NCBI RefSeq assembly: GCF_003205495.1 | Contig: NZ_QJRX01000006.1 | Coordinates: 1-64,000 of the forward strand | DNA: 64,000 nucleotides | Source of the DNA: Aquipseudomonas alcaligenes | GTDB taxonomy: Bacteria; Pseudomonadota; Gammaproteobacteria; Pseudomonadales; Pseudomonadaceae | Direction of reading: 5' to 3' | In this document: piece by piece, positions 1 through 6,564 of the stretch | Position numbering within the stretch: the first letter of the stretch is position 1 | Layout: each line of letters begins with the position of its first letter | Notes under the pieces: model-generated | What the model was told of the DNA's origin: nothing | The model's input: the letters and a program-made list of their open reading frames with translations, nothing else | Database searches by the model: none | Position numbers and translations under genes: made by a program

Positions 1-1
1 G

Positions 2-26
2 CCCCTCTCCCCCGAGGGGAGAGGGG
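2..26. repeat. CTCTCC-type perfect palindrome
   Basis: Two perfect 11-base arms (CCCCTCTCCCC and GGGGAGAGGGG) enclose a CGA loop, just beyond the 3' end of the amino-acid binding protein gene. Related palindromes occur near 11752 and 58592. With no T tract it reads better as a dispersed intergenic palindrome than as a classical terminator, although it could limit transcription or protect the mRNA end. Confidence 0.7.
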
Positions 27-48
27 AGCTAGCCCCCCGCAGCCGCGC

Positions 49-963
49 TTAGAGTTGCTCGGCGGCCTTGTCGGTCGGGTTGGCGACCAGCTGTTTCAGC
101 TCGTCGCTCATCGGGAAGTTCAGGTTCAGGCCCTTCGGCGGGACCGGGTTGAGGAACCACTTGTCGTAGATCGCGTTGACTTCGCCGGACTTGAAGGTGG
201 CGATCAGCGCCTCGTCGACCACCGCCTTGAACGCCGGGTCACCCTTGCGCACCATGCAGCCGTAGATCTCGTAGGACTGCGGGGTGCCGACCACGTGCCA
301 GTCGGCCGGCTTTTTGGCCTTGGCCATTTCGCCGGCGAGCAGGGCGTCGTCCATCATGAAGGCCACGGCGCGGCCGGACTCCAGCATCAGGAAGGACTCG
401 CCGTGGTCCTTGGCCGAGATGATGTTCATGCCCATCTGCTTCTCGGCGTTCATCGCCTTGAGCAGGCGCTCGGAGGTGGTGCCGGCGGTGGTCACCACGT
501 TCTTGCCCTTGAGGTCGGGGAAGTCGGCGACGCCCGAGGTCTTCTTGGTCAGCAGGCGGGTGCCCACCTCGAAGATGCCGACGGAGAAGTCGACCTGCTG
601 CTGGCGCTCGACGTTGTTGGTGGTGGAGCCGCACTCCAGGTCCACGGTGCCGTTCTGTACCAGCGGGATGCGGGTCTGCGAGGTCACCAGGTTGTAGCGC
701 ACCTTGAGGTCGGGCATGCCCAGCTTCTGCTTGATCGCCTCGACCGCCTTCAGCTGCAGGTCATGCGAGTAGCCTTCCGGCTGCTGCGGGTCGCTGCCGA
801 AGTAGGAGAAGGGAATGGAGGAGTCGCGATGGCCGAGGACGATGGTGCCGCTGTCCTTGATCTTCTTCAGGGTGCCGGTCAGTTCCTCGGCCAGGGCCGG
901 GGCGCTGCACAGGCTGGCGGCCAGGGCGAAGCCGATGGCGCGGGAGAGAGTGCTCTTGGTCAT
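49..963 (-). CDS. aatJ: glutamate/aspartate ABC transporter periplasmic binding protein (GltI/AatJ type)
   Basis: This periplasmic receptor of 304 residues belongs to the family-3 solute-binding proteins (SBP_bac_3) and probably delivers acidic amino acids to an AatQMP/GltJKL-type permease, which would lie beyond the left edge of the window. Residues 1-25 are a Sec signal peptide ending PALA before EEL. The mature part starts with the usual TGTLKKIKDSGTIVLGHRDSS block, and a PFSYFG segment and the VDLECGSTTNN segment are typical of GltI. A candidate sigma-54 promoter about 80 bases upstream fits AauRS-type control known for acidic amino acid uptake in Pseudomonas. Substrate is inferred from family resemblance only; the family call is firm. 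Confidence 0.88.
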   Translation of the reverse strand: MTKSTLSRAIGFALAASLCSAPALAEELTGTLKKIKDSGTIVLGHRDSSIPFSYFGSDPQQPEGYSHDLQLKAVEAIKQKLGMPDLKVRYNLVTSQTRIPLVQNGTVDLECGSTTNNVERQQQVDFSVGIFEVGTRLLTKKTSGVADFPDLKGKNVVTTAGTTSERLLKAMNAEKQMGMNIISAKDHGESFLMLESGRAVAFMMDDALLAGEMAKAKKPADWHVVGTPQSYEIYGCMVRKGDPAFKAVVDEALIATFKSGEVNAIYDKWFLNPVPPKGLNLNFPMSDELKQLVANPTDKAAEQL

Positions 964-1041
964 GCTGATTCTCGCTGTTGTTGTTGTCCGGGGGCATGCC
1001 CCTTGGCGGATGGGATGCGAACCATCCCTGCGAGAACCCAG

Positions 1042-1057
1042 AGCAGGTACTGTGCCA
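1042..1057 (-). promoter_or_regulatory. candidate sigma-54 (-24/-12) promoter for aatJ
   Basis: On the minus strand TGGCACAGTACCTGCT has the GG-N10-GC spacing of RpoN promoters: a perfect TGGCAC -24 element and a CTGCT -12 element with one mismatch to TTGCT. It lies 79 bases before the aatJ start codon. The rest of the gap up to 1341 holds an AT-rich patch around 1075-1105 and no convincing gene. Confidence 0.5.
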
Positions 1058-1341
1058 GGCCCTGTATTTTAGTCTAAGGTATTGATATTTAAGGATTAAA
1101 TTGAGATGGCCGGGATGCCGTGGATGGCTTCGGCGTTCGGTCTGGCGAACGGTGCGCGGCGGCGCGTTCGGAAAACCGAATGCCTGTCCGCGAACCCACC
1201 GGCCCAACTCCGGCGTCCTGCGTTGCCCGGTGCACCCATCCGGCCGGGGGCGCCGCCGAGAGGTTCGGACACGTGCGCGGGGTGCACAGAAGCGTCCGCG
1301 CGGCTAGAGTGACAAGCCCTGCCGCCACCCGAGACACCGCC

Positions 1342-2088
1342 ATGCCCGCCGGTCGACTCCTCATCCTGCTGCTGGCCCTGCTGCTGGGGCGAGGTGCCCA
1401 GGCCGAGGCGTTCATGGTCTACGGCACCCACGACGGCTTCCCCAAGTACTACGAGGAAGACGGCCAGGCCAAGGGCATAGTGGTCGACATCAGCCGCTAC
1501 TGCCTGGACGAGATGCAGGTGCCCTACCAGATCAAGCTGCTGCCCTGGGCCCGCGCCTACACCCTGGCCTCGCGCGGCGAGGGCGGGGTCATCGGCCTGT
1601 CGAAGAGTGCCGAGCGCCAGGCGCTGTTCGACTTCTCCGCGCCGATCTTCACCGAACACATCCTGCTGGTGGTCAAGCAGGGCCGCGAGTTCCCCTTCCA
1701 GGGCATCGCCGACCTGCGCGACAAGCTGATCGGCGTGAGCATTGGCACCAGCTACGGCACCGCCTTCGACGAGGCCGTCGCCGCAGGGCAGATGACCATA
1801 GTCGGCTTCAACGACACCCGCAGCGGCCTGGGCATGCTCCTGCGCGAGCGCATCGACGCCATCCTGATGGGCTCCAGCGTCGACCTGGAGAAACTCACCC
1901 GGGGCCACCCCGACCTGGAGCGCGGTGCCTTCGTCAGCCTGCCGGTGCCCTTCAAGTCCGACAGCAAGCACCTGGGCATCGCCCGCTCGCTGAAGATGGG
2001 CTGGTTCCTCCAGCGCTTCGACCAGTGCCTGCGCCGTGGCTACGAGTCGCGCGCCTTCGACAGCATCATCTACGACTACAGCAACTGA
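1342..2088 (+). CDS. periplasmic solute-binding protein, family 3 (SBP_bac_3)
   Basis: The product has 248 residues. A signal peptide covers residues 1-21 (GAQA before EAF). The remainder looks like the short orphan SBP_bac_3 proteins common in Pseudomonas, with KGIVVDISRYCLDEM near the start and the FDFSAPIFTEHILLVV segment that follows the ligand-binding loop in this family. The reading frame stays open further upstream, but the ATG at 1342 is the first start that gives a signal peptide. No permease or ATPase gene is adjacent, so it may work with a distant ABC system or act as a sensor. The ligand is not predictable from sequence. Confidence 0.75.
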   Translation: MPAGRLLILLLALLLGRGAQAEAFMVYGTHDGFPKYYEEDGQAKGIVVDISRYCLDEMQVPYQIKLLPWARAYTLASRGEGGVIGLSKSAERQALFDFSAPIFTEHILLVVKQGREFPFQGIADLRDKLIGVSIGTSYGTAFDEAVAAGQMTIVGFNDTRSGLGMLLRERIDAILMGSSVDLEKLTRGHPDLERGAFVSLPVPFKSDSKHLGIARSLKMGWFLQRFDQCLRRGYESRAFDSIIYDYSN

Positions 2089-2103
2089 GGCGGGCAGGCC
2101 CGT

Positions 2104-2457
2104 TCAGAGCGACTGCGCGCGGGCGGCCCGCACCAGCTCCGCGTTGTTCGGACGGACGCTGATCTCATCGCTCAGGTCCACCACCGGCAGCAGGTAGTGG
2201 CGGGTGTCGATGCCCTGGGCCGTCATCCGCGCATGCAGCCCGTCGGCCACCGCCGGATCGTCGATGTTCAGGTACTCGAAGCGCACTCCCGCCTGGCGCA
2301 ACGCCTGCAGCGTGCCCTGGGTATAGCCGCAGGAGTCGCGCCCGTAGACCGCCAGGTAGTCGTGCGCATACCGCGGCTGCACGTTCTGCGCCTGGTAGTA
2401 GGTCCAGCCCTTGTGGCCGAGCGCCAGCAGCGCGGCGAGCAACAGAATCTTCTTCAC
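2104..2457 (-). CDS. small glutaredoxin-like protein with N-terminal membrane anchor
   Basis: The 117-residue protein starts with a short hydrophobic stretch (residues 4-14, KKILLLAALLALG) that may be a signal anchor, so the thiol domain probably sits in the periplasm. A thioredoxin-fold pattern follows: a beta strand (YLAVYGRDSC), a CGYT motif at residues 43-46, and a VRFEYLNIDD strand resembling glutaredoxins. Only one cysteine is present in the motif, as in monothiol glutaredoxins. The GTG start overlaps the stop of the upstream cupin gene by four bases (GTGA), which argues for this start and for translational coupling. Function beyond thiol chemistry is unknown. Confidence 0.65.
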   Translation of the reverse strand: MKKILLLAALLALGHKGWTYYQAQNVQPRYAHDYLAVYGRDSCGYTQGTLQALRQAGVRFEYLNIDDPAVADGLHARMTAQGIDTRHYLLPVVDLSDEISVRPNNAELVRAARAQSL

Positions 2458-2801
2458 GATGCGTCCTTGTCTTCGGGTGCGCTGAACCAGAACTCGACTT
2501 CGTCGGTCTCCACCTCGAAGCGGGCGGCATGCTCGACATGGGCCGGCACGTGATACCACTGGCCGACGCCGACCCGGGTGGTTTCGCCGTTCATGGTCAG
2601 GATCAGCTCGCCTCGGGTGATCACCCCATGGTTGTCGGTGTCGTGGCGATGCGGCGGAATCGAGGTGCCGGCCGGGTAGGAGGCGAACAGCACATCGGCC
2701 CCCTCGGCGCTCAGCTTGTAGGCGTCGAAACGGCCGTCGTAGAGCGGCAGCTGCTTGATCTTGCTGGGGTAATCGCCAGGCATGGTGTCCTCCGTTGACA
2801 C
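2454..2801 (-). CDS. cupin-domain protein
   Basis: This single-domain cupin has 115 residues. The metal-binding cupin motif 1 is visible as PPHRHDTDNHGVITRGEL around residues 49-66, followed by a second half with VGVGQWYHVPAHVEHAARFE. Such proteins bind a divalent metal in a beta barrel and serve as small isomerases, dioxygenases or sensors. An internal ATG seven codons in (2783) is an equally good start. The gene is translationally coupled to the downstream glutaredoxin-like gene. The substrate cannot be told from sequence. Confidence 0.72.
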   Translation of the reverse strand: MSTEDTMPGDYPSKIKQLPLYDGRFDAYKLSAEGADVLFASYPAGTSIPPHRHDTDNHGVITRGELILTMNGETTRVGVGQWYHVPAHVEHAARFEVETDEVEFWFSAPEDKDAS

Positions 2802-2862
2802 TGGGTGGGGCGCCCGTGCCGCGGCGGCAGGGCTTGAATCCTCGGCAGCACGCCGCTGCCGA

Positions 2863-3798
2863 TCAGTTTTCCGGCTTGAGCGAGCTTATCTGGCTCGGGG
2901 CTATTCCGCGCAACTTCATGCCTTCGCGTGGCGTAAAGGGCGCGCCATCCGCGTCGCGAAAGCTGAAGGGAATGGACACGGTCTGCAAGCCACTGTTCTT
3001 GCGAATCACGAAGTGCAGGTGCGGGCCGGTCGAATACCCCGACGAGCCGGACCGGGCGAGCACATCGCCCACTGCGACCCTGTCCCCGGGTTTGACCCTG
3101 GCACTGCCGATCAGGATGTGCGCGTACACGGCGTAGGTGCCATCCGCATGCAGGACCTTGATGTAGTTGGCCTTGTCGAGGAAGTACTGGGTGCGACCGC
3201 TCATGTGGTAGTCGTCCTTGGTCCAGATCACCGTACCTTCCCTGGCGGCATGGATATCGCTGCCCACCGGCATCGCAATGTCGACGGCAAACCTGTTCGC
3301 GATATCGGTGTGCGAAAAGCTGCCGTTGAACGACTGCGACACCCGGTGCAGCCGGTTGAAGGGCGTCGGCGGGTTGTACAGATAGTCGACTTCCCTGGCC
3401 GCCGGGTCGCCCAGCTGCCAGCCATAGCGGACCGGCGCGATGGCAGTCTGGCTCTTGTGCAGCACCTCCTGCCTCGTCGCGGGCAGCACACGGCTGAGCG
3501 AGCCGCCGGCGAACGCCTTGGACAGCACGCGAATCTCGACGGGCGCATGCAGGGGGTTGTCCGCGATCAGGTAATGCCAGTCGTCGCGGGTTTCCGTGAA
3601 GACCCTGGGCTTGTGGGTGGTCTCCTGGCGCTCCTCGAGCACCAGGCTTTCCGCCGCCTGGGTTGCCGCCGGGCGCTTATCGGTGAAAACCCACTTTCCG
3701 CTGGGGTCCCGGTACTTGTAGATCTCCTGGCCGAACGCGTTGCAGGAAAGCAGGGCGGCCAGCAGTAGGGTCGCGATGTACGGTTGTCTTCCTTGCAC
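2863..3798 (-). CDS. secreted M23-family metallopeptidase with DUF4124
   Basis: The predicted product has 311 residues from a GTG start: a signal peptide (hydrophobic core IATLLLAALLSC, possibly a lipobox), a DUF4124-type segment (EIYKYRDPSGKWVFTDKRP), and a C-terminal M23 LytM domain. Zinc-ligand motifs are SH followed ten residues later by D (FSHTDIANRFAVD) and GPHLHF. It probably cuts peptidoglycan peptides in the periplasm. A second protein of the same architecture lies at 26570. An upstream ATG at 3864 would add 22 residues translated from attC-like sequence, so I reject it; GGAA lies eight bases before the GTG. The gene borders the cassette array and may be resident or captured. Confidence 0.78.
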   Translation of the reverse strand: MQGRQPYIATLLLAALLSCNAFGQEIYKYRDPSGKWVFTDKRPAATQAAESLVLEERQETTHKPRVFTETRDDWHYLIADNPLHAPVEIRVLSKAFAGGSLSRVLPATRQEVLHKSQTAIAPVRYGWQLGDPAAREVDYLYNPPTPFNRLHRVSQSFNGSFSHTDIANRFAVDIAMPVGSDIHAAREGTVIWTKDDYHMSGRTQYFLDKANYIKVLHADGTYAVYAHILIGSARVKPGDRVAVGDVLARSGSSGYSTGPHLHFVIRKNSGLQTVSIPFSFRDADGAPFTPREGMKLRGIAPSQISSLKPEN

Positions 3799-3802
3799 CG
3801 AT

Positions 3803-3866
3803 ATTTTCCAGCGTTTGGTTAAGGGGCGGGATTTAGCCGGCTCCAAGCCGGCGACCTGAGCCATGT
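3803..3866 (-). repeat. degraded attC-like site 3
   Basis: Minus-strand sequence after the NIPSNAP gene contains a GCCGGC-TTGGA-GCCGGC stem and a right half (CCCCTTAACCAAACGCTGG) that resembles the right arm of attC sites and shares its form with site 2 (CCCCTTGGCCAAACGTC). The left arm pairs poorly, and the R' box is off consensus, so this may be a remnant or the array end. Confidence 0.35.
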
Positions 3867-3867
3867 A

Positions 3868-4176
3868 TCAGGCATTTAACACCGGCCTGAAGAAAGAGCG
3901 CTCATAGCTGAGGATGCACCTGGTTTCCTCGGCGTATTTGAAGGCGGCCACACAGGCTTCATCTTGGAACGACCGCTCCCGGTACTGCTCGTAGTCAGCC
4001 AGGCTGGGGAAGGTAAACAGGGCAAGCGCAACATTGTTGGCCCCTTCCGCAGGTAGAAAGTAGCAATGATGCTGGCCGCCAAACTTCTCAACCAGAGGAA
4101 TCCATAGTTTTCCATAGTGCTCGAATTCCTTGAGCTTGTATGGATCGATTATGTATTTGAGGTAGCAGGTGATCAT
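3868..4176 (-). CDS. NIPSNAP-family protein in a cassette
   Basis: A 102-residue protein that starts MITCYLKYIIDPYKL and contains KLWIPLVEKFGGQHHCYFLP and FTFPSLADYEQYRERS, the pattern of NIPSNAP ferredoxin-like alpha-beta barrel proteins. No catalytic function is established for most bacterial members. The start codon is ten bases beyond the presumed recombination end of attC-like site 2, and the stop lies next to site 3, as expected for a cassette gene. NIPSNAP genes are recurrent passengers of integron cassettes. GC content is intermediate. Confidence 0.75.
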   Translation of the reverse strand: MITCYLKYIIDPYKLKEFEHYGKLWIPLVEKFGGQHHCYFLPAEGANNVALALFTFPSLADYEQYRERSFQDEACVAAFKYAEETRCILSYERSFFRPVLNA

Positions 4177-4185
4177 AGAAGTTCC

Positions 4186-4261
4186 TGATGACGTTTGGCC
4201 AAGGGGCCGGCTTTAGTCTGCCGCGGTGAGCGAAGCGAGCGATTTGAACCAATTGTTAGAT
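4186..4261 (-). repeat. attC-like site 2
   Basis: On the minus strand the left end reads ATCTAACAATTGGTTCAA, matching the RYYYAAC core and the spacing of well-known attC sites, followed by a CGCTCGCTTCGCTC central stem. The right end (GGCCAAACGTCATCA) is off the GTTRRRY consensus. It sits four bases after the 216-residue gene and just before the NIPSNAP start codon. Confidence 0.5.
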
Positions 4262-4264
4262 TGG

Positions 4265-4915
4265 TTATCGATCTTCTCTTTCATTTTTACTTGGCTGGTC
4301 GCGTGTTGCATAAGAAATACCCGCTGCAGCTACGCCAGTACCAACAAGCAGGCCTCCTAGAATTTCACCTACATTGAACTCGACATTTACCGTCATTTCT
4401 GCGCTGAGACCAATAAGTGTGAGGCCGGCGATCAATACTGCGGATAGGCACAATAAGATTAAGTAGGGTAGATTGATTCGCGTGTTGAGCTTGTCCCAAA
4501 AAGTTATTGAATTGGCTGGCTTGCCGAATTCAACCTGTGCTTCTAGATCAAGAATTTTCTGTTTCATTGCCCATGACTCTGCTGCTGAGGTGGATGCTTC
4601 CACTTCACTTGCCATTCGCTTAAGGACGCTCGTTAATACATCGGTAAAGACTTGCTGCTTGTGCCATCTAGTCCAAGAAATTGATCTTTCATCAATGTTG
4701 GATAGGAAAGAATTTAATTTTGCTATGTACTCAGTTGCAGATGAGGAAAGATTGCTATCATTGAAAGAAAATATCTCGGAAATTTCATTCGCCTGAATCA
4801 TTCTTATCAAGGCTGCCGCCTGTTTTTCGTAGTCGATTTTTCCTCCGTAGCCTCTCGTTTTTTTGATCAAAAAATCAGTGGCTAAGGACGTAATTTTTTC
4901 GTGTATGTAATCCAT
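4265..4915 (-). CDS. cassette-encoded protein of unknown function with two C-terminal membrane helices
   Basis: I do not recognise this 216-residue protein. The first 150 residues are hydrophilic and helical. Two hydrophobic segments follow, NLPYLILLCLSAVLIAG and GEILGGLLVGTGVAAAG, separated by about twenty residues, and the tail is short and charged. A cytoplasmic helical domain anchored by a hairpin of two helices is the likely topology. The coding sequence is visibly AT-rich (about 40% GC by eye) in a 67% GC genome, which points to transfer. It lies between attC-like sites 1 and 2, its start codon being 18 bases from the R' box of site 1. Confidence 0.7.
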   Translation of the reverse strand: MDYIHEKITSLATDFLIKKTRGYGGKIDYEKQAAALIRMIQANEISEIFSFNDSNLSSSATEYIAKLNSFLSNIDERSISWTRWHKQQVFTDVLTSVLKRMASEVEASTSAAESWAMKQKILDLEAQVEFGKPANSITFWDKLNTRINLPYLILLCLSAVLIAGLTLIGLSAEMTVNVEFNVGEILGGLLVGTGVAAAGISYATRDQPSKNEREDR

Positions 4916-4933
4916 TAAGTAGTCTTGCGTCTT

Positions 4934-5021
4934 ATCTAACGATTAAGCTAACGGGCGGCCAAAAGCGTAGCTTTTGGACGTCCGGCGAACGTAGTGAGCG
5001 ACGTTGAGCGCATTGTTAGCT
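4934..5021 (-). repeat. attC site 1 (best-preserved)
   Basis: On the minus strand the site begins AGCTAACAATGCGCTCAACG and ends CGTTAGCTTAATCGTTAGAT. The right core box GTTAGAT fits GTTRRRY exactly, and the reverse complement of the right arm aligns with the left arm (CTAAC, AT, GCT, AACG shared). The centre has a CCAAAAGC/GCTTTTGG stem. Total length of 88 bases is within the usual 55-140 range. Confidence 0.72.
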
Positions 5022-5093
5022 GGATTAGCCAATGATTTTCTGGGCATGCTTCATTACTCTTGCCGCTAAGGAAAATAACTCGTTTGCTGTTAT

Positions 5094-5648
5094 TTAGTTA
5101 TTTTCTGCGATTTCAAAAATGTCCACGGCGTTATTTATACGCTTTGATCCTGGATCTGGGTAGCGGCCGGCCCAAACTACATAGTGGGATAGCCCCTTCA
5201 GGATGGCTAGATCTTTTGCGTTCAGGTTAGGAATGAAATCAGCAAGCTTCTCTAGCTTGTGATGGAAGTGATTTTGCTCTTGTTCGGTGAACTTCTCAGG
5301 GCCCAAGCGTATTAGAATCATTGCTTTTAGGCACACTTCGAGGCTGTATCCGACAAGCATAAGGGCTACAGCATGGTATTGGCTGTGGCAAATGGTTCTT
5401 ATGCCTAACGGCATATGCTCAAACTCTGGAGGGTGTCGAACCAAATGTACGGCAGCCTCGGAAAGCGCGTGCGCATGGCTTAACCATAGAACTGGATTTT
5501 TTAGATCCTCTACGGTGGGTGGCTTAGAAATATCTATGGGAAAACCATTTTCTGTGGCCAATGTTCCCCACTTGTGCCAAGCAAGCGAACTATAGCCGAG
5601 AGGGTCGGCGGCAAAATTTGCAGAGATAGATTCTGATGATGACTTCAT
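5094..5648 (-). CDS. cassette-encoded protein, possibly HEPN-like
   Basis: The 184-residue protein has no certain family. A central segment, [28 protein letters not shown], has the look of the helical core of HEPN-type proteins, where a SLE.CLKA helix is followed by a linker and a histidine-rich helix ([13 protein letters not shown]). The tail contains [15 protein letters not shown], a pattern I associate with uncharacterised HEPN-like proteins. HEPN domains are often RNases in toxin or antiphage systems, but no clear Rx4-6H motif can be assigned at the end of the protein. Base composition is AT-rich compared with the host. The start codon lies five bases from a GTTAGCT recombination box. Confidence 0.6.
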   Translation of the reverse strand: MKSSSESISANFAADPLGYSSLAWHKWGTLATENGFPIDISKPPTVEDLKNPVLWLSHAHALSEAAVHLVRHPPEFEHMPLGIRTICHSQYHAVALMLVGYSLEVCLKAMILIRLGPEKFTEQEQNHFHHKLEKLADFIPNLNAKDLAILKGLSHYVVWAGRYPDPGSKRINNAVDIFEIAENN

Positions 5649-5652
5649 AGAA

Positions 5653-5659
5653 AGCTAAC
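5653..5659 (-). other. cassette boundary core box (GTTAGCT)
   Basis: GTTAGCT on the minus strand, four bases before the ATG of the 184-residue gene, matches the R'' partner AGCTAAC of attC site 1 and marks the outer end of the array. An 8-bp perfect hairpin (CATGCCTA/TAGGCATG) lies just outside it. The stretch 5660-5940 has no gene I can support. Confidence 0.45.
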
Positions 5660-5988
5660 TAGTGTTTATACGACATGCCTAGGGATAGGCATGGTGTTCG
5701 ATACTGGGTGTATTGGCTATAGCTGGGCATTGAGATGCCTATATATAGCCACGCTGTATGTCGTGCGACAGAAAGAGCGGGAGCAGGGCGCATACGGACT
5801 TCCATATCCAGCGAGAGAGGGATGCTGGCAGTCTGCCCCAGCGCCAGGCACGTCTCAAGCACAGCCGGTCTTCCTTATAAGGAGGGGCCGCCCCGCCCCT
5901 GCAGACGGACGGTCACGCCACAGGCGCGACTGCCGTGGCTTTGCGGTATACTGCGCCGCCTCCGGGCCGCCCTGGCCCGAACCCGCAC

Positions 5989-6066
5989 ATGACAAGCCAC
6001 GCCGAATGCGTGGCTTGTTGGTTTTTGTCGCGCCGACAGGCGCCCGAGCAAGAGGCAGAACGATGA
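5989..6066 (+). other. possible purE leader ORF (25 codons) ending in ATGA overlap with purE
   Basis: An ATG at 5989 opens a 25-codon frame that runs through the leader hairpin and stops at a TGA overlapping the purE ATG by four bases. There is no good ribosome-binding site before it, so it may be chance. If translated, ribosomes would open the hairpin and couple to purE. Confidence 0.25.
5992..6026 (+). terminator. terminator-like hairpin in the purE leader
   Basis: Perfect 11-bp arms (ACAAGCCACGC and GCGTGGCTTGT) around CGAAT are followed by TGGTTTTTG. It lies after a TATACT -10-like element at 5947 and before the purE start at 6063, so it could act as an attenuator. Confidence 0.6.
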
Positions 6067-6551
6067 GCGCACTGGTTGGCGTGATCATGGGCTCCAAGTC
6101 CGACTGGAGCACCCTGAGCCACACCGCGGAGATGCTGGACAAGCTGGGCATCCCCTACGAAGTGCAGGTGGTGTCCGCCCACCGCACCCCGGACCTGTTG
6201 TTCCAGTACGCCGAGCAGGCCGAGGGCCGTGGCATCCAGGTGATCATCGCCGGTGCCGGTGGCGCCGCCCACCTGCCGGGCATGTGCGCGGCCAAGACCC
6301 ACCTGCCGGTGCTCGGCGTGCCGGTGCAGTCCGCCGTGCTGTCGGGCGTCGATTCGCTGCTGTCCATCGTGCAGATGCCGGCCGGCATCCCGGTCGCCAC
6401 CCTGGCCATCGGCAAGGCCGGGGCGATCAACGCCGCGCTGCTCGCCGCCAGCATCCTCGGCCACCAGCACCCGCAGTTCCACGCGAAGCTCAAGCAGTTC
6501 CGCGACGAGCAGACCCAGACCGTGCTGGACAATCCTGATCCCCGCTCCTGA
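6063..6551 (+). CDS. purE: 5-(carboxyamino)imidazole ribonucleotide mutase
   Basis: PurE converts N5-CAIR to CAIR in de novo purine synthesis. The 162-residue protein has the conserved GSKSDW motif at residues 10-15, SAHRTP near 43-48, and the [12 protein letters not shown] glycine-rich loop, all expected for class I PurE. Length is normal. The start at 6063 is preceded by AGAGG, seven bases away; the frame is open further upstream but without family similarity. purK begins 13 bases after the stop, so the two are co-transcribed. Confidence 0.97.
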   Translation: MSALVGVIMGSKSDWSTLSHTAEMLDKLGIPYEVQVVSAHRTPDLLFQYAEQAEGRGIQVIIAGAGGAAHLPGMCAAKTHLPVLGVPVQSAVLSGVDSLLSIVQMPAGIPVATLAIGKAGAINAALLAASILGHQHPQFHAKLKQFRDEQTQTVLDNPDPRS

Positions 6552-6564
6552 CTGGAATGAACAG

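Larger units (their letters stand above)
3800..5659 (-). mobile_element. integron gene-cassette array without integrase (CALIN), three cassettes
   Basis: Three minus-strand genes, each short and preceded by few bases, are separated by sites with attC features and bounded at the purE side by GTTAGCT (minus strand, 5653-5659). One site (4934-5021) has both core boxes and pairing arms; the two others are more degraded. The 216- and 184-residue genes are clearly AT-richer than the flanking chromosome. No intI gene or attI site is in the window. The array identity is inferred from site structure, gene orientation and composition. Confidence 0.65.

Noticed and set aside
5659-5862. 67-codon minus-strand frame next to the cassette array
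   Set aside because: No similarity, no ribosome site, and GC-position bias is not coding-like.
5940-6062. Purine riboswitch before purE
   Set aside because: The three-way-junction purine aptamer pattern was not seen; only a terminator-type hairpin is present.
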